Source: Chitinophagaceae bacterium UBA4857
GTDB taxonomy: Bacteria; Bacteroidota; Bacteroidia; Chitinophagales; Chitinophagaceae
NCBI GenBank assembly: GCA_002399735.1
Contig: DHEF01000001.1
Location: 197,297 to 261,296, forward strand
Reading direction: 5' to 3'
DNA: 64,000 nt
Shown: positions 1 through 9,700 of the stretch, piece by piece
Layout: every line of letters begins with the position of its first letter
How positions within the stretch are numbered: the stretch's first letter is position 1
Program-made: the position numbers and the translations under genes
Notes under the pieces: model-generated
What the model was told of the DNA's origin: nothing
What the model saw: only the letters and a program-made list of their open reading frames with translations
The model's database searches: none

Positions 1-1
1 G

Positions 2-1909
2 GTGCGCAACATAAGTAATAATTTATTAACCAATGTGCCGGTTAAGTATACCGTTAACAATGGTGCTGTAGTAAGCGAAACAATAAATACTATTGCGGCA
101 AATGCCACTTTGGTTTATGAATTTATACAACGAGCGGATTTATCTGCTTTAGGTACCTATGCGTTAACAAGCTGGGTTGATTATGCCACTGATACTTACA
201 GAAGTAACGATACTACAACTAAAACAATTATTAATTCACCGCTTATTGCAAGCTTTCCGCATGTAGAAAATTTTGAAAGCAATGATGGTTACTGGCATAC
301 TGCAGGTTTAAATAGTTCATGGGCACATGGTACACCGGCAACGGTAAAAGTAAATGGTGCGGCAAGCGGTAGTAAAGCCTGGAAAACAAATTTAACCGGC
401 AATTCTAACGATGCAGAAAAGTCTTATCTGTATTCTCCTTGTTACGATTTAACTGGCCTTACTAATCCAACGCTTAGCTTTAGTATGAGCCTCGATTTAG
501 AAGATTGCGGCAGTGCGGTATGCGATATTGCATGGATGGAATATTCAGAAGATGGCATTACCTGGAACCGTTTAGGCGATTTTGGCCAGGGTACAAACTG
601 GTACAATAAACAAATGGGCGTAAATGGTCCGGTATGGAACGTTCAGGACTATACACAATGGCATGTCGCTACAACAGCCTTGCCGGCAAATAGTAACAGG
701 CTGCGTTTACGTTTTGTAATACAAACCGATCCTTATGTTAGCAGGGAAGGTATAGCTATTGACGATATTCATATTTACGATAAAGCCTTTGATATATATA
801 ATGGAGCCACCTTAACATCACCTGTAACAGTTGCCGGTGTGTCTGGTAATAGTTGGACAAACTTTACCACAGGCTCTCAAATAATTGCTGCGGTTAAAGC
901 AAACGGACAATCGCTGGGTAATACAGATGCCCAGGTATATATTAATACAGCCGCTGTACGTAACAAAAGCAATCAATATTATCACGACAGAAATATTACT
1001 ATCAAACCAACCAATCTTACACCGGCAGATTCAGTAAGTGTACGTTTTTATTTTCTGGATACTGAAACGGAACGTTTACTAGCTGCAACAGGTTGTACAA
1101 GTTGCGATAAACCTGCATCGGCCTATGAGTTAGGTATTTCAAAATATACCGATGCTGATAAAAGTTTGGAAGACGGTAGTATTAACAACAATTACCTGCC
1201 CAATTGGCTATTTATTACTCCGCAAAAAGTAACCAAGGTACCTTATGCACAGGGTTATTATGCCGAGTTTAAAGTAAACTCTTTCTCTGAATTTTGGTTA
1301 AACAATGGCGGGCCTACGGCTACTACGCCTTTACCCTTACAGTTGAAAAGTTTTACGGCTATAAAAACCAATAACGATAAAAATGCATTGTTACAATGGA
1401 GTACTACGCAGGAAGTAAATGTGCAACGTTTTGAAATAGAAGTAGCCAAAGGAAATACAGCCATAGCCAATAATCAGTTTAGTACATTAGGTACTGTGCC
1501 TGCAATAAATAATAACAACAGTCAGGTTAATCAATATACTTACACCGATGAAGAGTTATTAAAAACAGGTGTACGTTACTATCGCTTAAAAATTATTGAT
1601 GAGGATGGAAGTTTTCGATATTCCGCAGTACAGCCATTATTTTTTAGCAACGAGGCTATGTGGGCGGTTTATCCAAACCCTTCCGAAGGAATTTTTAATG
1701 TGGTGCTTCAGGTCGGTAACGGACAAAAAGTTACAGCCACTGTACACGATGCTACAGGCAAGTTGGTGCATACTGGTAATTGGATAGGCGCAGGATTTTT
1801 ACAAAAAGAACAATTAAATATGCAACTACCGGTATTTAGCAGCGGCTTGTATTTAATAACCATTAACAGTGGTACTACCACGCAAAGTTTCAGGGTAATA
1901 AAAAAATAG
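2..1909 (+). CDS. T9SS type A sorting domain protein, 5'-truncated by the window edge
   Basis: The reading frame is open from the first bases and runs 635 codons, so the true start is almost certainly upstream; the GTG at base 2 is only the first usable codon. About residues 90-260 look like a jelly-roll (MAM/adhesion-like) module, with paired-cysteine loops and a DIAWMEYSEDG-type strand. The last ~80 residues form a Por-secretion C-terminal sorting domain: YPNPSEG, then the DATGKLV strand, then the terminal SGLYLITI strand. In Bacteroidota this domain directs outer-membrane passage by the type IX system and surface attachment or release. The catalytic part, if any, lies outside the window, so substrate is unknown. 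It ends 282 bp before the PPK2 gene and no terminator is obvious. Confidence 0.8.
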   Translation: MRNISNNLLTNVPVKYTVNNGAVVSETINTIAANATLVYEFIQRADLSALGTYALTSWVDYATDTYRSNDTTTKTIINSPLIASFPHVENFESNDGYWHTAGLNSSWAHGTPATVKVNGAASGSKAWKTNLTGNSNDAEKSYLYSPCYDLTGLTNPTLSFSMSLDLEDCGSAVCDIAWMEYSEDGITWNRLGDFGQGTNWYNKQMGVNGPVWNVQDYTQWHVATTALPANSNRLRLRFVIQTDPYVSREGIAIDDIHIYDKAFDIYNGATLTSPVTVAGVSGNSWTNFTTGSQIIAAVKANGQSLGNTDAQVYINTAAVRNKSNQYYHDRNITIKPTNLTPADSVSVRFYFLDTETERLLAATGCTSCDKPASAYELGISKYTDADKSLEDGSINNNYLPNWLFITPQKVTKVPYAQGYYAEFKVNSFSEFWLNNGGPTATTPLPLQLKSFTAIKTNNDKNALLQWSTTQEVNVQRFEIEVAKGNTAIANNQFSTLGTVPAINNNNSQVNQYTYTDEELLKTGVRYYRLKIIDEDGSFRYSAVQPLFFSNEAMWAVYPNPSEGIFNVVLQVGNGQKVTATVHDATGKLVHTGNWIGAGFLQKEQLNMQLPVFSSGLYLITINSGTTTQSFRVIKK

Positions 1910-1946
1910 TGAACTGATGCTTTGTATGCTTAAATATTTTTTGTTA

Positions 1947-2032
1947 CCAGCGTTCTAACCCTGATTGAGCTTTACTTGCGTCGCACTCTTCAACAGCAGT
2001 AATGCTATTGATCAATGTGCATAAACCAAATT
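1947..2032 (+). repeat. Dispersed TTGCGTCGCAC-core repeat, copy 1
   Basis: Clear copy of the ~80-bp intergenic family. It starts near TTGTTACCAGCG, passes CCCTGATTGAGC, has the core ACTTGCGTCGCACTCTTCAA and ends near GCTATTGATCAATGTGCAT. It aligns almost base for base with the copy at 15738-15822. It lies just past the T9SS gene. Confidence 0.75.
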
Positions 2033-2191
2033 TATTTTGCAACTCACTTAAATATTAAATCAACAATCTGAAATTTAAAAATTACCCTTCGCTTTGATTG
2101 GATATTTGTTATAAGATAAAAACTTACATGAAATAGTTTTGTAGGATTGTGCGGTAAGTTTCTATAAATTGCAATAAAACATCAATAATAA

Positions 2192-2938
2192 ATGGCAAAA
2201 ATTAAGTTAAAGGACATTAGTACCCGTGCGCCGGAAGGCTGGGATAAAGCGGAAATAAAAGCAAAAACAGCAAAAATAATTGATGAATTGGATGAATTGC
2301 AAAATCTGCTGTATGCGGAAGGTAAACACGCTATCCTGATAATTTTACAAGGCATGGATGCCAGTGGTAAAGACGGTGCCATCAGAAATATTTTTGGACA
2401 AATGAATCCGCAGGGTGTTCAGGTAACATCGTTTAAAACACCAACCAAAGAAGAATTAGCGCATGATTTTTTATGGCGTATACACGACCATACACCCGAA
2501 AAAGGAATGATTGGTGTATTTAACCGATCGCATTACGAAGACATTCTAATAACAAGAGTACACGGTTGGTGCGATGATACAACGGCTAAAAAAAGAATGA
2601 AATCCATTAACGATTTTGAATACCTTTTACAGGAGCATAACAATACACATATTTTAAAGTTTTACCTGCACGTATCGCAGGAAAAACAACACGAAAGATT
2701 GGCAGAACGTATTGAAGATCCCACGAAAATGTGGAAATATAATGCATCGGATATGGAAGAGTCGAAGCTTTGGAATAAATACATGGATATGTACGAAGAT
2801 TGTTTTGAAAACTGTAACCAACCGGAATGGATTATTACCCCGGTTGACCAAAACTGGGTAAAAGAATATATTATAGCAAAAGCCTTTTACGATTTACTCA
2901 AAAGCCTGGATATGAAATATCCGCAACTGGAAAAGTAA
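2192..2938 (+). CDS. ppk2: PPK2-family polyphosphate kinase
   Basis: 248 residues, a usual length for single-domain PPK2. Walker A is GMDASGKDG at residues 54-62. The Walker-B-like region GVFNRSHYEDIL follows near 112-123 and a basic lid region near 170-190. Family knowledge: PPK2 enzymes move phosphate between inorganic polyphosphate and nucleotides. The class (ADP- or AMP-phosphorylating) cannot be fixed by eye. The ATG is preceded by AT-rich sequence with a TAGTTTTG hexamer-like -7 element at 2134-2141, a possible promoter without a well-spaced -33 box. It appears to be a monocistronic cytoplasmic enzyme. Confidence 0.9.
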   Translation: MAKIKLKDISTRAPEGWDKAEIKAKTAKIIDELDELQNLLYAEGKHAILIILQGMDASGKDGAIRNIFGQMNPQGVQVTSFKTPTKEELAHDFLWRIHDHTPEKGMIGVFNRSHYEDILITRVHGWCDDTTAKKRMKSINDFEYLLQEHNNTHILKFYLHVSQEKQHERLAERIEDPTKMWKYNASDMEESKLWNKYMDMYEDCFENCNQPEWIITPVDQNWVKEYIIAKAFYDLLKSLDMKYPQLEK

Positions 2939-3017
2939 AATTGGCTATTTGTTAATTAACTCCTTATTTTGGTGCCAGTTCCTGTAAACCAATTTTTAAA
3001 ATATCAATTTTTTTATT

Positions 3018-3395
3018 ATGGGTTTCTTAAAAGAGTTTAAAGAATTTGCTGTTAAAGGCAATGTAATTGATTTAGCTGTTGCCACTGTATTAGGTGTAGC
3101 ATTTAATGCAATTGTAGGCGCCGTGGTAGATCATATCTTAATGCCTATCATAGGCATGATAACCGGAGGTATAGATTTTAATTCATTGGCTTTAAGAGTA
3201 GGTAGTGCCGAATTGAAATATGGTATGGCCATATCCGCACTTATAAAATTTGTGGCAATTGCCGGATTTTTGTTTATGGTTGTAAAAGCTATTAACAAAT
3301 TAAAGAAAAAAGAGGAAGCTGCCCCGGTTGCTCCGGCACCACCTTCCGAAGAGGTTATTTTACTGCGTGAAATCCGCGATTCCTTAAAAAAGTAA
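3018..3395 (+). CDS. mscL: Large-conductance mechanosensitive channel MscL
   Basis: 125 residues, typical for MscL. The N-terminal amphipathic helix MGFLKEFKEFAVKGN is followed by TM1 (about 16-45, containing the pore stretch VIDLAVATVLGVAFNAIV), a periplasmic loop, TM2 (about 70-95) and a charged KKKEE cytoplasmic helix. MscL is a pentameric inner-membrane channel that opens under membrane tension and relieves hypo-osmotic shock. A strong terminator follows at 3421-3465, so transcription is separated from scpA. Confidence 0.96.
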   Translation: MGFLKEFKEFAVKGNVIDLAVATVLGVAFNAIVGAVVDHILMPIIGMITGGIDFNSLALRVGSAELKYGMAISALIKFVAIAGFLFMVVKAINKLKKKEEAAPVAPAPPSEEVILLREIRDSLKK

Positions 3396-3420
3396 GGCAA
3401 AATATAATTCCGTAATTTTG

Positions 3421-3465
3421 AGCCCTGCCGGGAAATAATCACCCGGTAGGGCTTTTTAATTTTTG
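3421..3465 (+). terminator. Rho-independent terminator after mscL
   Basis: A 12-bp stem (AGCCCTGCCGGG pairing with CCCGGTAGGGCT, one G-T pair) with a 9-base loop is followed by a T-rich tail. It ends only a few bases before the scpA ATG at 3471, so scpA transcription probably starts close to its start codon or relies on read-through. Confidence 0.8.
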
Positions 3466-3470
3466 TCAAC

Positions 3471-4376
3471 ATGTCAACACCCGCTTCATATCAAATAAAA
3501 CTACCGCAGTTCGAAGGCCCCTTCGATTTATTGCTGTTTTTTATTGAGCGTGACGAACTGGATATTTATAATATTCCCATTACACGTATTACCAACGATT
3601 TTTTAGCTTATATACAACAACAGGATGCGCTTAACATTGAAATGTCAAGCGAATTTATTCTGTTTATTTCTACCCTCATGCGTATTAAAGCAAAAATGCT
3701 TATTCCGCGTAAGGAGGTAGATGCCGATGGCAAAGAAATTGACCCCCGTGACGAGCTGGTTAATAAACTGTTGGAGTATAAAAAGTTCAAAGAAGCATCT
3801 GCTCAAATGGCGGAGATGGAAGCCATACGTATGTTAATGGTAAAACGTGGTAACATACATAAGGAGCTTTCTAACCTTGGCGAGGAAGCAAGCGAGGGAA
3901 CCGAGATACAAAATATTACGCTGTTTAAGTTGATGAAGGCTTTTGAAAAAGCCATGCAGAAATATTCTGACAGGGTAAACAAACCGGTTCATACCGTAGT
4001 GCAATATCGTTATACCATGGACGATAGCCGTCAGGATATGTTAAAACTGGTGGAGGAAGAAAAAACGGTTTCCTTCGAAAAAATATTTCAATTAGCCGAA
4101 AATCGTGTACACGCTATTTTCTTGTTTCTTTCTTTATTAGAATTGGTGCAACAGAAATACATGAAAATTATGATTGGCGAAGGCAAGAATAATTTTTTGT
4201 TGGAGTACAATGCCCCTGAGGAAAGACTTGCCGAGCTGGAAGAAGAGAGGCAAATGAAAGAAGAAGGAGAAGCCTGGGATGAAGAAATTGAGCCCGATAA
4301 TAACAATATGGATGACACACAAACATCACAAGAAAATGATGATGCAGAAAAACCTGACACAATACCTGAAGCATAG
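3471..4376 (+). CDS. scpA: Segregation and condensation protein A
   Basis: 301 residues. The N-terminus carries the ScpA signature LPQFEGPFDLLLFFIERDELDI (residues ~11-32), then the helical middle with SSEFILFISTLMRIKAKMLIP, and a winged-helix-like C-terminal part (VSFEKIFQLAENRVHAIFLFLSLLELV). The final ~45 residues are acidic and low complexity. ScpA is the kleisin of the Smc-ScpAB condensin that organises and segregates the chromosome. ScpB is not adjacent. The ATG is preceded immediately by the mscL terminator. The gene ends 29 bp before the OsmC gene. Confidence 0.93.
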   Translation: MSTPASYQIKLPQFEGPFDLLLFFIERDELDIYNIPITRITNDFLAYIQQQDALNIEMSSEFILFISTLMRIKAKMLIPRKEVDADGKEIDPRDELVNKLLEYKKFKEASAQMAEMEAIRMLMVKRGNIHKELSNLGEEASEGTEIQNITLFKLMKAFEKAMQKYSDRVNKPVHTVVQYRYTMDDSRQDMLKLVEEEKTVSFEKIFQLAENRVHAIFLFLSLLELVQQKYMKIMIGEGKNNFLLEYNAPEERLAELEEERQMKEEGEAWDEEIEPDNNNMDDTQTSQENDDAEKPDTIPEA

Positions 4377-4405
4377 CCCTCAAATAACCTTTAAATATTA
4401 ACAAT

Positions 4406-4816
4406 ATGAAACGTACAGCTACAGCAAACTGGAAAGGTTCCGGTAAAGAAGGAAAAGGCACAACCAGTACACAATCGGGTGTATTAAACAATACACAATA
4501 CTCTTTTTTAAGTAGGTTTGAAGAAGGCATTGGTACCAACCCCGAAGAGTTAATTGCAGCAGCACATTCCGGTTGTTTTACCATGAAGCTGAGTTTTGTG
4601 TTAAACGAAGCCGGTTTTACTGCGGATAATATTGATACAAAATGTATTATTAATTTTGAAAACGGTGCTATAACACAAAGCCATTTAGATGTAACTGCTA
4701 CCGTACAAGGTATTGACGAAACAGCTTTCTCAAATGCCGTGTTAGATGCAAAAGAAAACTGCCCAATAAGTAAGTTGTTAAATACTACTATTACGATAGA
4801 GTATAAATTAGTATAA
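4406..4816 (+). CDS. OsmC-family peroxiredoxin-like protein
   Basis: 136 residues, standard OsmC size. Features include the TNPEELIAAAHSGCFTM segment with the first redox cysteine (~58) and the second cysteine in AKENCPISKLL (~112). OsmC proteins reduce organic hydroperoxides with this cysteine pair. It follows scpA by 29 bp and may be co-transcribed. It could equally be named osmC; subclass (OsmC versus Ohr) was assigned by the overall pattern, and the AAHSGCFTM form favours OsmC. Confidence 0.88.
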   Translation: MKRTATANWKGSGKEGKGTTSTQSGVLNNTQYSFLSRFEEGIGTNPEELIAAAHSGCFTMKLSFVLNEAGFTADNIDTKCIINFENGAITQSHLDVTATVQGIDETAFSNAVLDAKENCPISKLLNTTITIEYKLV

Positions 4817-4843
4817 AACTTTCTATACCATTTTTGCAAGTTC

Positions 4844-4960
4844 TGTTCAACTGTGTTACTGCAGTTGAACGGAGATTCTGTGTTCCATACCAATAATTTT
4901 TCTATAATTTTGTTCTTTAGGCGGTTTTATACCAGCCTGTTTAGGGGGCGACGCAAGTTG
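4844..4960. repeat. Repeat-derived sequence flanking the IS110 element (left side)
   Basis: It contains GTTCAACT...AGTTGAAC, an 8-bp inverted repeat around TGTTACTGC, and further on the block TGTTTAGGGGGCGACGCAAG. The second block matches TGTTTAGGGGCGACGC at 56805-56825 and carries the GCGACGCAAG core of the dispersed repeat family. Boundaries are approximate and the copy is degenerate. Confidence 0.5.
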
Positions 4961-4964
4961 TCCT

Positions 4965-6014
4965 CTAATTTTTTTCACACACTATTGATTCTGATTTTGC
5001 AATAAAGTAATTTGGATTATACCGTTCTTTCTTTTTGTATATCGTAAACATCATCTCTAACAGTTTGCGTTGTACGGCTACTGCTGCTTTCATTTTTACG
5101 CCATCTCTGGACACCAGTCGCACAAATACCCCTTTAAAACGTTTATCATGCTGTATGGCGGATAGTGCCGGTAAATGCAATGATTTACGTAAATACTTAT
5201 TCCCTTTTTTTGAAATTCTGGGCTTCCCCTTTATTGACGTCCCTGATTGTTTTTCTATTATATCTAAACCCGCATAACTAACCAACTGATTCTTGTTGCG
5301 GATTAAATCAAAGCCGTTCGTTTCTCCTAAAACTGTCGCCGCTGTCAAGATGCCTACACCCGGAATAGAACATAATAACTCAGCGGCCTCACGTACTTCC
5401 TGATCCGACTTTATTAATGCTTTTATCTCTGACATCACCTCCCGTTCCTGTAGCTCTAATAGGGATATATGTGTATTTAAACGTATAACACCACTTTCAC
5501 TTGGTTCAGCCTCTGACTTCTCTGCATGAAGTTGATTTTTACATATTGTCCGCATTTCTATTATCTGGCTCCGTTCACGAGTTAGCTGCCTTAAACTCTT
5601 ATACACCTTTGTCGGACGTTGCCACTTTGCCAAATCACGTTCCAATCCAAAAAAAGTAATAGCCTCGGCTGAGGTACTGTCTGTTATGGTCTTTTTATCC
5701 AAACTACGCATGTAATTACTAATCTTAACCGGCAACACAATGCTTACTTCTATTGCGTTCTCGTCCAGATAATAAGCCAATAGCTCATGGTACACTCCCG
5801 TTGCTTCCATTACATACCGGATACTCACATTATTATTCTTCAACTTATTAACCCAACCCACCAAGGAAGTAAATCCTGATAGATTATTTACAAAATTTTT
5901 AGACGCATAGACCTCTGTAATACAGTCCTTACGCATCCTGCCCAGCTTTACAACTAGCTCATCTTGCGATACATCAATACCTAATACTTGTTTTAAAATA
6001 CTTTCCATTACCAA
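4965..6014 (-). CDS. IS110-family transposase (bridge-RNA-type recombinase)
   Basis: 349 residues, normal for IS110. The N-terminal RuvC-like DEDD domain shows Asp14 (GIDVSQDELVV), Glu70 (VMEATGVYHE) and Asp112 (KTITDSTSAEAI). The fourth acidic position, usually Asp three residues after the third, appears to be Ser115, with Glu117 nearby. The C-terminal transposase_20 domain has SIPGVGILTAATVLGE, FVSYAGL-like QLVSYAGLD and the serine-bearing QSGTSIKGKPRISKKGN (Ser257/Ser260). Family knowledge: the recombinase uses both domains and an element-encoded bridge RNA to join donor and target. The frame is intact, so the element may be active unless the Ser115 change matters. Confidence 0.9.
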   Translation of the reverse strand: MVMESILKQVLGIDVSQDELVVKLGRMRKDCITEVYASKNFVNNLSGFTSLVGWVNKLKNNNVSIRYVMEATGVYHELLAYYLDENAIEVSIVLPVKISNYMRSLDKKTITDSTSAEAITFFGLERDLAKWQRPTKVYKSLRQLTRERSQIIEMRTICKNQLHAEKSEAEPSESGVIRLNTHISLLELQEREVMSEIKALIKSDQEVREAAELLCSIPGVGILTAATVLGETNGFDLIRNKNQLVSYAGLDIIEKQSGTSIKGKPRISKKGNKYLRKSLHLPALSAIQHDKRFKGVFVRLVSRDGVKMKAAVAVQRKLLEMMFTIYKKKERYNPNYFIAKSESIVCEKN

Positions 6015-6037
6015 TAGTTTTATTTTTTAAAAAAAAT

Positions 6038-6216
6038 AAAGTGAAAAATCTCCCTCCGTTTTGTCTCCTGGTTGGATATTCTGGATATACCGCACTTGTG
6101 GTATTCCTTACATTCTGTTCTAACTCGAAGAGATAAAAAGTGTGAGGTCTTTTCTCCGTTGCAGCATACTACTTGAGTTACTTACGTCGCTTTGACTCTC
6201 ACACTTTTTCACTTTT
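6038..6216 (-). ncRNA. Candidate IS110 bridge RNA
   Basis: Read on the minus strand, immediately upstream of the transposase, about 180 nt fold as nested helices. An outer 11-bp pair joins AAAGTGAAAAA and TTTTTCACTTT (6038-6048/6205-6215). A first arm is closed by AAAAAGTGTGAG/CTCACACTTTTT (6136-6147/6199-6210) with a ~50-nt internal loop. A second arm is closed by ATCTC/GAGAT and tipped by a GGAATACC/GGTATATCC hairpin. Two arms with large internal loops match the described target-binding and donor-binding loops of bridge RNAs. The first arm holds AGCGACGTAAGTAACTCAA, similar to the dispersed repeat. Ends and guide assignments are inference. Confidence 0.5.
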
Positions 6217-6267
6217 AAATCAAATCTATTGGTAAATGCATACTTCCCCTTACACAATTATTATACA

Positions 6268-6412
6268 AACATAGGAGCGTCGCAAGTAAAGCCCCATCAG
6301 GGCACTGCAGTAGGTAACATTATCTCCTTCTTTTTATTGCGGCACATTTTAATCATAGTTTTTCTATTTATTTTATCAGCTGCATTGCTACTATCATCGT
6401 CCCTTGCGATCC
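6268..6412. repeat. Two partial dispersed-repeat copies beside the IS110 element
   Basis: At 6268-6310, minus orientation, GTTACC...CCCTGAT...CTTTACTTGCGACGCTCC is a clear partial copy. At 6376-6412, plus orientation, CAGCTGCATTGCTACTATCATCGTCCCTTGCG is the left half of another, cut off after TTGCG. A 66-codon open frame across 6229-6429 is made of this repeat DNA and is not called as a gene. Confidence 0.65.
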
Positions 6413-6713
6413 GTAGGTTCGGGATTTAATTTATTTCCAATGGAAATGAACTAAATACTCACACTTCAACTGCATTAATTCTATTCAGCAATTTGTATTT
6501 AGTTTAACTGTGCAGTAAAAGCATCAGATAATTTATTGTTAAACTAACAGTTGTAATTATAAATAGCCAGTATTTACTGAAAATAATTGACAATTACTTG
6601 CCATTTATCAATTAAAAACCACACCCGAAAAAATACATAACCAGGAAATATAATTTTTTTATTTATAAGAATATAAAGCCTACTTTTCAGCAGTTAAAAC
6701 TAATTAATTGAGT
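6413..6713. other. AT-rich leader region upstream of the cyanophycin-type operon
   Basis: No gene is visible. The start holds a 21-bp near-palindrome TTTATTTCCAATGGAAATGAA (about 6431-6451). The rest is very AT-rich and should contain the operon promoter, but I could not pick a convincing TTG-N19-TAnnTTTG pair. No regulator gene sits next to the operon. Confidence 0.5.
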
Positions 6714-9700
6714 ATGAGAGTAAAGCTTTATGAGAAAAAAGTCGGTACCCAACCACCTTGTTTAAAAGGCATGTTAAAGAAGGGAAGTATTGTGCTATTA
6801 TCTTCCCTTTGTATGTTGCAGGCAAATGCCGGTGAGGGTTGGTATAAAACCATTCCCGGTTACGAAATGAATGCAAATGAAGATGCAGGATTTTTTAAAA
6901 CAATCAGGGGTAAAGTAGTTGATGAAGAAGGTAATCCTGTAGCAGGAGTAGCCGTAAGCGTTAACAACCGTAAAGCCGCTGTAAGTACAGCACCCGACGG
7001 AACTTTTACCATTGAGGCCAATGAAGGCGAAGACTTAGTGTTTACGCACATATCTTTTGTAACAAAAACAGTTAAGGTAGGTGCTGAAACTAATATAAGT
7101 ATTACGCTTCAGCAAAGCGTTAATGATTTGGAACAGGTTACGGTAACTGGTTATACTAACTATTCCCGATCTAAAAGCCCTAGTGCGTCTGCTGTAGTAT
7201 CCTCAAAAGATATTAATAAAGTACCCATGAGTTCTGTTGATCAGATACTTCAAGGACGTGTAGCGGGTTTAAATGCGATTGCCAGCTCTGGACAACCCGG
7301 ACAAAGTGCCGATGTTGTTATCAGAGGTATTGGCTCAATCAATGGGTCTAGCAGCCCATTATATATTATGGATGGTATTCCTATTGAGAATGGTTACTTT
7401 CAAACACTGAACCCGGAGGATATTGAATCCATAAATGTATTGAAAGATGCATCTGCTAAGGCATTATATGGTTCTAGGGGCTCAAATGGTGTAATTGTTA
7501 TTACCACCAAAAAAGGCCGCAAAGGTCGGTTAAGCATTGGTTATAGTTCTCAATATGGTATTTCAACACTTACACAGCCCGTATTTGAAATGACTGATGC
7601 TACTGAGAGGTTGAAATTTGAAGAAGAGGTTGGATCTGAAACCGGCCGTGATATTGGTCCTGGATGGCGCTTTTCTCCTTTAAATCCTAATTACGCTACC
7701 CAATCACCAGCATGGCAACAACGTGCCGGTGTTATTTTAGATAGTTTACGCAATATGAACACCGATTGGCGAGATATGTTTTTCCAAAACGCTAGTTTTA
7801 TGGAACAGCAATTAAATCTTAGCGGTGGTAATGAAAATGTACAAACCTATAATTCAGTAAGCTTTTGGAAGGAAGATGGTATTGTAAAAGAAACCGGAAT
7901 GCACAGGTTGTCATTACGTAGTAACACTAATTTGAATTATGGAAAGTTTACTGCCGGTATTAATCTTAACCTGGGTTATTCTAATTCAAAATTTACCTTT
8001 AACGAAGGTGGTACCGGCGTAGGTTCTCCAATGGCTTCTGTTTATTATGGTTTGCCTTATGAATACCCCTACACGGCAGATGGTGTTTTTCATCCAACCG
8101 ATCAAACTGCAACGGTTTACGATACACGTGAAGGTAGCCGTGGTATAGATGTATTGTATGGTACTTCGGATAGAACGCAACAGTTTAAAACAACATTGGG
8201 TATAGATTTAGGTTACGAAATACTTAAAGGTTTAAAAGTTACTAGCCGTGCTGGTATTGATTTTAGAAACTCAGTAGATGAGGCATACATTAATCCTTCA
8301 TCATATATAGGTAGTAGGCAAACAGGTTTGGCTGGATACTTTGGAGAAGGGTTTAGAAGAAATTTCAGCTTAGTATCTACAACAGGTATTACCTATAAAA
8401 AAAGAATGGATATACACGATTTTGAAGTGTCTGGTTTTTTTGAGTATCTGCAAAACAATTACAGGGCCTTTAGTTACCGAGGTTTTCGTATTGATGATCG
8501 CTTGTTTGAAGACCCAAGTGGTATTACAGGAGGCGCTGCTTTTCCTGCTACTCTTGGTAATAATCGTACAGCGAGTGCCATGAATACATTAATGGGTGTA
8601 GGACGTTATACATTGAGTAATAAGTACACTATTACAGCCAGTTACAGATATGATGGAGCCTCCTTGTCGTCAGTACCGGAAAAAAACCGTTGGCATGGGT
8701 TTTATTCCTTTGGTGCTACATGGGATGCTAAACAAGAGCAATTCCTAAGCGATGTAAGTCTTATTTCTGCATTACGTTTAAGAGCTAGCTATGGACAAAC
8801 AGCTAGTCCTTTTGGTTCAGGCTTTGCCTATTTTCCGAGCTATTCAGTAGGGGGTACTTATGGTGGACAAGGTACTATCAGACCTACAAATATTGGTAAT
8901 CCCGATTTTGATTGGGAGTATGTTGATGAGTTTAATGCCGGTTTCGACCTGTCTCTTTTTCAATCACAAAGATTAAAAGTTGTTTTTGATTGGTATAACA
9001 AGTTGACAAAAGGAATGTTTATTGACCAGCAGGTTTCAGCTACTGCCGGTGGTGGTAGTGGTACTGACGGGGGAACGGTATTATTAAGTACAGGTCGTAT
9101 GCGTAATAGAGGTATTGAATTAAGCGTAAGTGGTGATATTGTACAGAATAAAGATTTTAATTGGAATGTAGGCATTAATGGTGCAATTAATGAAAACAGA
9201 ATTTTGCGTGTTACCGATTTAACCGATCAGATGGCTGATGGCGATACAAGAATTATTAAAGTAGGGATGCCGTATGGTACTTATTTTGCTCCTGTGTGGG
9301 CTGGAGTTGATCCTGCCAATGGAGATGCTTTGTATTACAACCCAGACGGAACTATTACAAATGTTTATAATGCCGATGTGCAGTCTGTGCCTATTTCAGC
9401 TAGCATGTTCCCTAAATTAACTGGTGGTATTACCACTAATCTCCGCTGGAAGCAATTTTCACTGGATGCATTATTGTCATTTGTTTCGGGAGTAGATCGC
9501 TGGAATAATATTGATTTTTATATAGAAAATCAGGCATACATGACCAGTAACCAAAGTAAAAGAATATTATACGATCGCTGGAAAAAACCGGGTGATAATG
9601 CAACATTACAACGTATTGATATACCCAGACGTTTTACTTCAAAAGATATACAGGATGCAGCCTTTATGCGTTTAAGAAATGTAAAACTGAGTTATAGTGT

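Larger units (their letters stand above)
4965..6235 (-). mobile_element. IS110-family insertion sequence
   Basis: It comprises one transposase gene plus a ~220-bp structured non-coding region upstream of it, the arrangement of the IS110 group, whose bridge RNA lies in the left end. IS110 elements lack long terminal inverted repeats and often leave no target duplication, so exact ends cannot be called. The outer limit is placed at the 10-bp inverted repeat TTACCAATAG (6008-6017) / CTATTGGTAA (6226-6235). Related repeat-family sequence flanks both sides. Confidence 0.7.

Noticed and set aside
4168..4893. 241-codon minus-strand frame opposite scpA and osmC
   Set aside because: It is antisense to two well-supported genes with clear family motifs, and its translation is Leu/Ser/Phe-rich shadow sequence.
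6229..6429. 66-codon open frame right of the IS110 element
   Set aside because: It consists of repeat-family DNA and AT-rich sequence, has no recognisable domain, and its hydrophobic tail is an artefact of T-rich codons.
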